From contig BRYA01000550.1 of the NCBI GenBank assembly GCA_030267965.1, positions 6,235 through 24,867 of the forward strand: DNA of 18,633 nucleotides, read 5' to 3'. How positions within the stretch are numbered: position 1 is the stretch's first letter; the number at the start of each line of letters is the position of its first letter. The position numbers and the translations under genes were made by a program. This document shows, piece after piece, positions 9,482 to 18,109 of the stretch. A model generated the notes under the pieces. The model saw nothing but the letters and a program-made list of their open reading frames with translations, did not search any database and was not told the DNA's origin. The stretch comes from Triparma columacea. Lineage: Eukaryota > Sar > Bolidophyceae > Parmales > Triparmaceae.

Positions 9482-10162
9482 GGGGGTTTGGGGAGGGAGG
9501 GGGGTAAAGCCTAACGATTTGAGGTGAAGTGAGAGTGAGCTTTTTAAATGACAAATTTGAACGTAAAGATGCCGACGTGTCGTGATATTTTTTTCAATTA
9601 TCGGTAGAATTACGACGGCGCTTTCGCGGCGTACAATCGCTGTAAAATTGAAAGCAGACATGGTTTCTGCTCCCCTTTGGTGGGGGACATGAGGACAGGG
9701 ACACGGGAACTGAAAAATCCAGTTGTTCGGAAGTTAGGGATCCCTAGTTGTGCAAAAAGTTTTGACACCGAACTTATTTGGTTCCTGAATCCTGCAAAGG
9801 TATGTGTGTTTAAGGATCATTATCGGACAGAATGACACTGAGAGCACCTGCATTGGCAATATTTGCGTATGGTGGGGTTATGGAGAGGCTTTTTGAAGCT
9901 CTGAGAGACTCGGCACCTGAAGTTGACTGTCATTATTCCTCTTTCTCTTTCTCCGTCATCGCTTGAAACTCCGCGCCTAAACGGCATACCTACGAACCTA
10001 CCATAGCTTTTGCGAAGCCCCGCGCCTAGCGGCGGTATTTTAGTGCCAGGAAGAGACACCTTAGGTTGGAGTTGCAGAATGGACAAGAATGGAATTAGCG
10101 CTGGATGATATATATATCTGCTTATGACGTTCTCATCGCTACGATCTCTCCCCCCCCCACAG
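9482..10162. other. Intergenic region; 5' part of the EGF-like gene probably hidden here
   Basis: About 680 bases between the glucan synthase stop and the first exon I can assign to the EGF-like gene. It contains an acceptor-like TTTTTTTCAATTATCGGTAG ending at 9607, a donor-like AAAG/GTATGT at 9799-9800 after a short open frame from the ATG at 9689, and a poly-C acceptor CCCCCCCCCCACAG ending at 10162. None of these combines into a convincing in-phase upstream exon. A short GC-rich word, CCGCGCCTA, occurs twice near 9975 and 10020. No RNA gene is seen. Confidence 0.5.
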
Positions 10163-11652
10163 GATATTATTCTTTTTGTGCAAAAAGCAAAATTTGCAGA
10201 AGAATGTCAAACTCCTCAAACCCTGCTTCGTGCAAGCACTTCGGGGCGTTCCCCATATTCGGCGAATGCTCCGGGAACGGTTTCTGCAACACTTCCCTAC
10301 CCACTCCATGGGTTGAAGGATCAATGGGCCGTTGCATTTGCAACGAAGGTTGGACAGGAAGGGTGAGAAGTTCCACAAAAAAGGGTGAAGCGCCAAGGCC
10401 CTCTCGCCTACAGTCACGAACTCTAGCTTGAAGTCTGAAAGCTTCGTTTCAATATTAGGGTCGTTCATGAGGGGCGTGGCGGAGCGGCGGTCGGCCTCGT
10501 TAAAAATGGCTACGATGGCATTAACCCCCACCTCCCCCAACCTTCCCCACTTCTCTCACAGGGCGACTTAGTCAATGCTGAAGGGCTGGACTGCATGACC
10601 AACATCGCAGTCCATAAGTGGTGGTGGGGTGCGTTGTTGCCCTTATGGATCACCGTGTTTGTCTACGCTACTTTCAATCTCTTGCCGCTGATTAAAGGGA
10701 AGTCAGTGATAGACGTGTGGAAAGCTCACAATTTGCGGGTGCTCTTTCTTGCTGGGCTTGCAGGGATTTTGAGGACCATCGAGTGCATTACGAGGTTCAC
10801 GGTGAGAAGGGATTGATTACAAAATTCTTAGCACTTTGGGCGACACCCTGGCCTCAACCACTTCCCGATTCGCTTCGCTCATCTCGTAGAAAGAGGAATA
10901 CGTCGGTGAGACCTTCTTGACGACTTTTGTCAGTGCTTGGGCTGGGTTCCTGTTTTGGGGGCAGGTGAGAGGAACGAGGGGAGGATTGAAAAGGGCAATG
11001 GCAGAGCTATGAGGGGGGAGAAATGCTAAACCCTTGACGCACTACCCCCCCTCCCCCCCCCCCCCCCCCACCCCAGCTCGGACCAATCTTTTTGGAGCAG
11101 GTCCTGAGCATCATCATCAAATCTGCGAAGATGTCTGGCGCCGAGGGCGAAATGATGACAAATAAAATGAAACAAATGCAAACATTAATGCTCTGGCAAA
11201 TCCCGCAAGTCATGGTAGCGTACCTCTCCCTTTTAGCTACATACTTTGTGGATGATCCTTTTGTCGCCAGCTGGCTCGTTGCCAGCTACTATCTCTGGTC
11301 CACCCTAACCTCAATCTTCTTTGTTGCGTTTATAGCTCTGCCAAGTATGTCCGCCTTCCTGAAAATAATAAAGACGGCCAACCCAAATGGCACCGACGTC
11401 AAGCTCGCAGCCCTGCAGAAGAAATTTTTTGTCTTTCACCGTGAATGTAGAAATAACGGCTTCTCCAACACCCTAACCTGCATCATCTTCTCCATACCGT
11501 TATCGAGAACGATGGTAACGTATCAGCTAGCGTTTGGTTGGACGATTGGCGGGCTCATTACTTTGGTCGCGATTTGGTTCATCGTGCCAAATAAGAGGGA
11601 CAAGAAGAAGGTTTCACCATCGTCGGCAATGAAATCGACCGTCGTCGAGTAG
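10163..11652 (+). CDS. EGF-like, ~7-transmembrane protein of unknown family (5' end unresolved)
   Basis: Exons 10163-10362, 10562-10801, 10890-10964 and 11077-11652 join in frame. All three donors are GTGAGA and all acceptors are pyrimidine-rich, giving at least 363 residues. The first exon encodes an EGF-like module with GECSGNGFCN and GRCICNEGWTG. The sixth cysteine (GLDC) comes from the second exon, which supports the splice. The rest has about seven hydrophobic segments (for example LLPLWITVFVYATFNLLPLI, RVLFLAGLAGILRTIECI, TTFVSAWAGFLFWG, QVMVAYLSLLATYFV, LVASYYLWSTLTSIFFVAFI, TCIIFSIPLSRTMVTY, LITLVAIWFIVP) and a basic cytosolic-type tail (KRDKKK). An extracellular EGF followed by seven helices suggests a surface receptor or adhesion protein, but I recognise no family. 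The exon at 10163 needs one base from an upstream exon. Other possible starts are the ATG at 10204 and, unspliced, the ATG at 10105. No signal peptide could be placed. Confidence 0.75.
11053..11069. repeat. Poly-C tract (17 C) in the last intron of the EGF-like gene
   Basis: An uninterrupted run of 17 C inside a longer C-rich stretch (11045-11074) forms the polypyrimidine tract before the acceptor at 11075-11076. Its exact length may be uncertain because long homopolymers are prone to sequencing and replication slippage. It does not affect the reading frame because it is intronic. Confidence 0.85.
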
Positions 11653-12379
11653 ATGGAGTGGGGGTGAAAAGATCTTTTATCTATTATTATGACGACGGAG
11701 TAGGTAAACAAAGGAAGAAGAAGGTTTAGTTGGAGTTTGAATTATCCCACGTTTAACGCTCAGCACGAAAAACTGTCAAAACTGTGAAATCAAAACAAAA
11801 TTTTCTCAACATGTTTCAAAAGTATTCTAAATTCTTTAATTTTTCCTTAAAATCTTTATGTTTGTATAAATCAATCCAATTGATATTTTAAAATGCACAA
11901 AAAATCATATGGAAAAATATTTTACACCTGAGAAATTTCAAACAATTATTTAGGTATTATAAATATACCAAAACATTCAAATTACAATATATTTTGAACA
12001 ATTTTATATATCAAGTCATATTTGAGACATTCAGAAATATTCTTGTGCTACTGTCAAAATTTTTTTAAAACATCATATGTACCATATAAATATATTATAT
12101 TGATTGATAAGCACAATGTATATTTTGTAGGTATAAAATAGACAATTTAATTTTGCCGATTTTCGATTTGCAGGTGTACAAATGTTCTTTAGATTATGGC
12201 CGGAAAGAGACTGGAAAAAGGGGACCTGAGAGAGATCCACTGACAGCAGGTTAGGGCCTTGGCGTTCAGATGGGGGTGAAAAAGACGCTGTGTGAGCAAA
12301 GGATCGGAGAATCGGAGTGGCGCAGTGGGAGTGTGACAGCAGGTGTTCTGGTTTTACAGCAACAACATATTCCTCCTTC
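11653..12379. other. Convergent intergenic region with an AT-rich island
   Basis: About 730 bases between the 3' ends of the EGF-like gene and the HRQ1-type helicase. By direct count the stretch 11761-12180 has 94 G/C in 420 bases (22%), while the neighbouring genes are GC-rich. It holds many A and T runs and no open frame of note. From about 12180 the composition returns to normal. An 11-bp word TGACAGCAGGT appears twice (12241-12251 and 12334-12344). No RNA gene or transposon ends are recognised. Confidence 0.85.
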
Positions 12380-15300
12380 TTAAACCTTTTTGCCCCCTTT
12401 CTTCGCCACACCTCCCCCCTCCTCCTCCCACTCTCCTCTGATGATTCGGTCGTTATCGTCCTCGTCTTCGTTAAGCCACCCGCTATTCTCCTGAAGTTCC
12501 TTCCCTAAGAGGTACGTCTTGGAGAAGTTGTCGCTGACGTCTCCCCAGCGTTTCGCTCCGTCCAATTCCCACGTTGGACGTCCCACCACGACTTGTCGAG
12601 TCTTGGCGACTTCGAGCTGTCTCGCCTCTGCGAGTGCATGCTCTCTCTTGATTTTCCTCGGAGAAGCCTCGATTTTTGTTGTCTGTTGTCGTTTCTGTCC
12701 CCCATCCCTCTCCTCCCCCCCCCCTTCGCCCAACTTTAAACCCTTTATGACATCCATCATCCCCTCCCCGACGATCCTTCCCCACCTCCTGCTCAAGCCT
12801 TTGTTGTATACCAAACAGGTTCCAAGCTTGATGCATTCGGGGCACCCCAAATCAAAATTCTCATTCTTCTCTCTCCCCCCTCCGTCCCCCTCCCCCTCCC
12901 CTCCACTCACTCTCTGGCAATATTGACAAGAACTCAGCAACCTCATTGCCTCCTTGAAGATCCCTTCTCCTCCCTTCATGATTGATTGCTCAACCACCTT
13001 CCAAAGGAGGTTGCATGTTCCGTTGCTCCCCGGTTTGTTGTCATAAAGCAAAACATGGCTGCCACCGTGGTGAATGTGGTCGCAATCTACTTCCCCATCT
13101 TCAGCATCCACGAACAACCCTACGCTTTTACAGAGCGCGTGATTAAGTGCGTGTAAGCCCGTATCAAACTACACAAAGGGGAGAGGATGAGTTAGACGGT
13201 GAACAGTGCGATTGCTCTGCGGCCAACGTAACCCTTTTAACACTAGCTTCGCTCACAGCCCCGCCCTCACCTGCTCCCCCGTCATATTCCCAATCCGAGC
13301 CAAAATTTCCCTCCTCGGAAGGGAAAACTTGATGTACCTCGTATCCCACTCAATGGCGGGCAGCGCAATCTCGCTGCGGGCGATTTCCAGCCCGGTCTTC
13401 TTGTCGATTCTCCTGTACCCCCACACCTGCCTCTTGACGTTTAGGGTCCCTTCGGTTGCGAATTTGCCGACTGAAGAAAAGGTCTTTGTGATTGTCAAAT
13501 GAGTCTTCTGAAAGGGCTCCGTCCTGTACGTCACGTTCGGGAACCTCTTTACCAAGACCTTGCACTCCTTCCTGCTCTCCCCCCCCAATATTCTCGGGGG
13601 CTCTTCCACGCTAATCACCTCGTAGCTGGTTCCTCGGTGCAGTATGATTGCGGACGGAAACGAATAGTAGAAGACCCTTGAGTACGTGACGGTGTCCAGG
13701 ACACACTTGGACCGGTTAGTTATCTCCTCGTCCTCCTTCATTAGGTTGACATCGACAATCAGATAGGTGAGGGGCTCAACGTTCCTGATTTGAAGTAATT
13801 TGTTCGCGTTCCTCATGGACTGCTTGGCCCACCAGCTCCCACCCTGCTCGAAAAGCTTCCCCTTCTCGCTCCAGTACGCAACAACGTCGTCATATACCTC
13901 CTCGCCCCATAGTGTCTTCTCCTCGTGTCCCCAGCCCCCCTCTACCGCCCTGCACAGGCCCATGACCCTATCCACCCACTTGTCCCTCAAATTCCCTTTC
14001 TTCACCTTGCTCCAGCAAATCTCTGGAACGTCGTAGGCCCTCCCCTCCGACTCTCCGTTGAAACAAACTTGAAGCACAACCCCCTCCCTTCCGGACCTGC
14101 CGCACCTCCCCCCCATCTGCTTCACCTTCCCCTCGTCCATCCCGGTTCCCAAAATCACAACCACGTCGATCCCCACGATGTCGATCCCCAGCTCCAGCGC
14201 TGAAGTGCCGATTATAATGTCGTAAAACCCCCTGAACATGTTCTCCTCGAGTTGCTTGCGTACGCTCGGGGTGTAGCCCCCACGGTAAATGGCGACTTCA
14301 GGTTTCTTGGGGACATCCTTAGTCTGCGTGCGAGAAGTGATGAGCCCAAGGTGAGCACTTATATTGTACCCTTGCTCTGCCTTTCACTCCTCCCCTCCTC
14401 ACCTTCAAAATTATATCATAGACCGCCTCGCAAAGCCCCCTCGTCCTGCAGAACCCCATGACCTTGAGGCCACATTTGAAGGCCTTGAGGCAAATCTCCG
14501 CGACCGTCACAACAGGGGACTGCTGGGCAGGGGTCGGGGCCAGCACCGGGGACTTGGTCACGTAGTAGCACTGCCTGCCAGACCCGCTTGTGTCCTCGCT
14601 TATTTCATTGAAGCTGATGCGAGGGACGAGCTTGTTGCGATCCGTAACTGTGGCGGATGTTGCCACGAAGGTTTGGTTTTTGGATCTCAACCGAAGTCTG
14701 TGACGAGCGAACGAGTTAATTTGGGGAAAATCCATGCCGTAATAACCTTCACTCGTTTCCTACCTGTTCATAACGCCCTCAAATGACGTCTGAATTTTGT
14801 TCTCCCCGTAGTAGTGGATCTCATCCACAACAATCAGCGTCAGGTTACTCAGCCATTCAACGATCTTCTTGTCAGACGAAGGCAGGATGTAGTGGTGCAA
14901 GGTGTCTACGTTGGTAATGATGACGTTGTTGGAGTCGAAAACCCCCCGGCGTTTTTCCACAGGCACGTCTCCGGATACCACCCCGACGTTTAAATTCCCC
15001 CCGCTCATCCTCTCCCATCGCACAAACTTCTCTTTCTGATCCTCACCTAGCGCCTTCGTGGGGTATATAACCATCCCGTTCCCGCCCTTCTCCACCCATC
15101 CCATCATCATCCGAGGGTGCGAGTTGAGAAACAGGGGGAGGGTGTAACACAGGGATTTTCCACTACCCGTTGGAGTAGTTATCAAGGTATGCTTGCCAAG
15201 CAGCGCCGATTTTATCGCCAAGTACTGGTGGAAGTAGAGGGACCCAAAGTGTTGAGAGGCGTCCATTGAGTGCGACGACTGAATCATTGAAGTGAGTTCG

Positions 15301-15482
15301 TCAGCTTGTGCGCTCGATATGAGCCTTTTACCAGTTTCTGGTGTCAACCTGGTCAACCGGGGCCTCACGGCAAGCGAGGAAAGGAAGGGGTGAAACTTTT
15401 TTGAGGAGGAGGGGAAGAGGGTGGATGAGGGAGGGAGAGGGGGGGTTGACTGGGTTGTTTGGGGTGCTTGGGATGCAGAAGG

Positions 15483-15514
<32 letters not shown>

Positions 15515-15899
15515 GATGTTGCTGTTGATATTGCTGCTGTTGCTTCCGAGCCGTGGCACTAGTATTCCCTCCCTCCTTCTCCCATACTTTCTTCAGCGCT
15601 GACTGCCTTTCTCTTCGCCCCTTTTTGCTTGTAATATTCACCGATTCATGGACTCCAAACAATATAGATTCATCCAAAAGGGTCCACGTATTGTCACTTT
15701 TGAATTTTGGAAGCCCCACAGAGTTGTGAACATAAAACCGGTGTTTTATGAGCCATAGAAATGTCGCCTTGTCGAAAGGAGGTTTTGCAGGGAAGGAGGA
15801 TAGAACCGTAGAGAGCATGGGTTTGGGGTTTCTGCGCCATAAAAAGACAATGACAGCATCTATCGCTTGGACGGCGCTGGCAACGTCCTCAAAGGACAT
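12380..15899 (-). CDS. HRQ1: HRQ1/MrfA-type superfamily 2 DNA helicase, four exons
   Basis: Exons on the minus strand are 15899-14764, 14697-14403, 14323-13271 and 13168-12380, with introns of 66, 79 and 102 nt, giving 1090 aa. The start is the first in-frame ATG. Helicase motifs appear in order: Walker A TPTGSGKS (Lys248), PTKALGEDQ, DEIH box (359-362), TSAT (392-395), GTSALELGID (516-525) and QMGGRCGR (546-553). The C-terminal region has GLHALNHAL (about 832-840), LLYDNKPG and a four-cysteine cluster (Cys909, 912, 937, 940), as in the DUF1998/MrfA zinc-binding region. HRQ1 proteins are 3'-5' helicases linked to interstrand crosslink repair and genome stability in the nucleus. Unusual features are a 20-residue Gln-rich tract (about 120-139), a Gly/Glu-rich insert between the two Cys pairs, and a long charged tail. 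General SF2 identity is certain, and HRQ1 identity is likely from the C-terminus. Confidence 0.88.
15483..15542 (-). repeat. CAA/CAG trinucleotide repeat encoding polyglutamine
   Basis: Sixty bases of mainly CAA codons on the minus strand encode 18 Gln in 20 residues, interrupted by one Tyr and one His. The longest pure run is 11 Gln. The tract lies in the linker between the N-terminal region and the helicase core, and a Ser/Pro-rich stretch follows it. Confidence 0.95.
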
Positions 15900-15995
15900 G
15901 GGATTTCTGAACAAAAAGTGAGTGAATTTTCCGAAGATAGATTATTTTATTTTTAGGGTGTGATCAATTCAATTGTAGGTCTTTAGTAGCTCGAC
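15900..15995. promoter_or_regulatory. 96-bp divergent promoter region, HRQ1 (-) / citramalate synthase (+)
   Basis: Only 96 bp separate the two start codons. The middle has an AT-rich block (GATTATTTTATTTTTA around 15940-15955) that could serve both core promoters. On the minus strand a TTTTTGTTCAG acceptor-like sequence sits just before the HRQ1 ATG, so a small 5' non-coding exon is possible. No named element is recognised. Confidence 0.5.
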
Positions 15996-18010
15996 ATGCT
16001 TCTATTTGTTCCTTGGATCGTAGTTCTTGGCTGCTGTATTGCCTTTTCTGGCACGCTGGGTTTCATGCCAGGAATTGCCTCAAGGCCTGCGACTTCACTT
16101 AGTAATAGTATTAGTAATCTTAGTAGTAGTAGTAGGAGTAGTAGTAGGGTCTTTATCTATGATACGACTTTGCGTGATGGCACTCAGAGCCCCTTGATTT
16201 CCCTCAGTGTCTCAGACAAGATCGATATCCTCAACAAGCTACTTGGTGCTGGCTGCGACCTCATCGAGGGTGGCTATCCTGGCAGCAATGAGAAGGACCG
16301 GCAGTTCTTCAAGTGGTGCAGGGAGCAGCTCTCGCCCCAGTCGTTTGCAAAATTGGTAGCCTTTGGCTCTACACGTCGAAAGAATAGCAGCGTGAATGAC
16401 GATCCCCAGCTGAAACAAATTGTCGACTCGGGCGTGACAAACGCTTGCATCGTTGCGAAAGGGTCGCTAAAGCACGTCACGAACATCCTGGGGACGACTG
16501 CGGAGGAGAACCTGGAAATGCTGAGGGATACAGTCACGTACCTCAAGGGGGAGGGTCTTACAGTTTTTGTGGATCTCGAACACTTTTACGACGGATACGC
16601 AGAGAGCAAATCTTACTCCACACGACTTATTGAAACCTGCGTAGCTTCGGGAGCATCGGCCATCGTTCTATGTGACACCAACGGTGCATCCCTCCCGGAG
16701 ACTATTACGCGCATCACATCTTCCCTCCCAGCTCTCCCCTCCTCCGTCATGTACGGCGTGCACACCCACAACGACATGTCACTGTCGGTCGCCAACTCCC
16801 TGGCCGCCGTCGAAGCAGGTGCGAAGATGATCCAAGGCACGATCAACGGGATCGGGGAACGCACGGGCAACGCAGACCTGACCACCCTCGTCGCAATTCT
16901 CAACCTCCGCATGCCTTACGAGACGGCCATGGAGCCCTCCAGCCTCACACAGTTGAGCCAAGATGTCAACGACGCATGCAATTTGGAGGGACAGCGTAAT
17001 CAACCCTTTGTTGGGCTTGATGCTTTCGCGCACAAAGGGGGATTACATGCGGCAGCGATGAGAAAGGATGAGTTCTCCTACCAATTTATCAAGCCCTCCG
17101 AGGTTGGAAACGTTGGGCGAATCTGCATGTCGGAGCTCAGCGGTCGAGGGAGTGTTATGTCCAGGCTACAGGAAGCTGGGCTGACCGATGGGGGGGAGGA
17201 ATTCGTAAAAGAAAAGGTCGAGGCAATCCTGAACCGCCTCAAATATCTGGAATCCAAGGGTTATAGCTTTGAAGGCGCGGACGCCTCTCTGAACCTGATG
17301 ATGTTGCACGCAACGAAAAATTACTGCGCTCCTTTTAAGTTGCTCGATTTTTCAGTCCAGGTCAACGAACTTGCCCAAACTACAGATAAAAAACACGGAA
17401 TCAACAAAATTGGTTGGTATTCTGGCGACGAAACGAGCAGGGCAACAGTGAGGTAAGGGTCGGAGATGGAAGCAAGAAGGAAAAATGTCGACCATCAGGT
17501 GACACCCCTAACGCCAACGCAACTCCGCTCGTCGCAGTGTCGAAGCTCTGATTGACGACACAGAAAACGAAGGAGGTGCCGTTAGTAGGTTGGTGGCTGC
17601 GGACGGAAAGGGGCCGGTGGATGCAGTAGCAAGTGCTCTAAAAAAAGCTCTGGAGACGTTCTTCCCGATTTTATCTGAGGTCAACCTCGTTGACTATCGG
17701 GTCGTCATCCTCGATAGAGACAAAGCAACCAAGGCTGCCTGCCGCGTTTTAATAACATTTGAGTCCACCAAGTCGAAGAATACTTGGTCGACGGTCTCTG
17801 TCAGCACCAACACCATCAGCGCCTCTGTGAACGCGTTGGTTGACGGCTTTGAATATGCCATTCTTGAGGAGGAGGTGAGAATGGGATAACACTAAAAACC
17901 CTCTGCCAACTGCATAACTGACCCCTCTCGCTCATCGCTTCGGTCCTCGCCAGGAAAAGAACTATCTCTGCGACGTTGATTGGGACTCGGGCGATTCGGC
18001 TTGGGAATGA
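15996..18010 (+). CDS. Citramalate synthase (CimA/LeuA type) with putative plastid-targeting leader
   Basis: Exons 15996-17452, 17538-17874 and 17954-18010 join in frame (donors GTAAGG and GTGAGA) to give 616 aa. The enzyme should condense pyruvate with acetyl-CoA to (R)-citramalate, the entry to threonine-independent isoleucine synthesis. Residues 52-330 are a DRE-TIM barrel with LRDG (Arg60, Asp61), EGGYPGSNEKD, LCDTNGASLP, HTHND (His256, His258) and a QGTINGIGERTGNADL segment. The GSN-KD motif and QGTINGIGER wording favour CimA over 2-isopropylmalate synthase. From about residue 487 (exon 2) a LeuA-type regulatory domain follows (AADGKGPVDAVASALKKAL, NLVDYRVVIL), usually the site of end-product inhibition. 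The N-terminus has a hydrophobic signal (about residues 2-18), then TLG/FMPG, resembling the ASAFAP motif, then a Ser-rich stretch partly encoded by AGT repeats. This fits import into a secondary plastid. An isopropylmalate synthase activity cannot be excluded. Confidence 0.9.
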
Positions 18011-18109
18011 TTCGACGCCATCCATTAGGCTGTCGTGAAATGGGGAAGAATGCAAACAGTTGTGAGGTGTTAAGAATACATTTTGTTTTACTTCATCGCT
18101 TAGCCATTA

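Noticed and set aside
9820..10086. Minus-strand open frame of 88 codons in the gap before the EGF-like gene
   Set aside because: It starts at TTG, has no recognisable domain, and its composition is unlike the confident genes.
10105..10162. ATG at 10105 as the start of the EGF-like protein
   Set aside because: Reading through would translate a run of ten C plus CACAG, which matches the acceptors of the other introns. Kept only as an alternative.
11740..12180. AT-rich island as a transposon or inserted organelle DNA
   Set aside because: No terminal repeats, target-site duplication, transposase frame or recognisable organellar gene could be seen.
12312..12372. tRNA-like D-arm/A-box sequence (GAGTGGCGCAGTGGGAG)
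   Set aside because: It resembles the start of an initiator tRNA and fits an A box, but there is no B box (GGTTCGA-type), no anticodon stem and no closing acceptor stem downstream.
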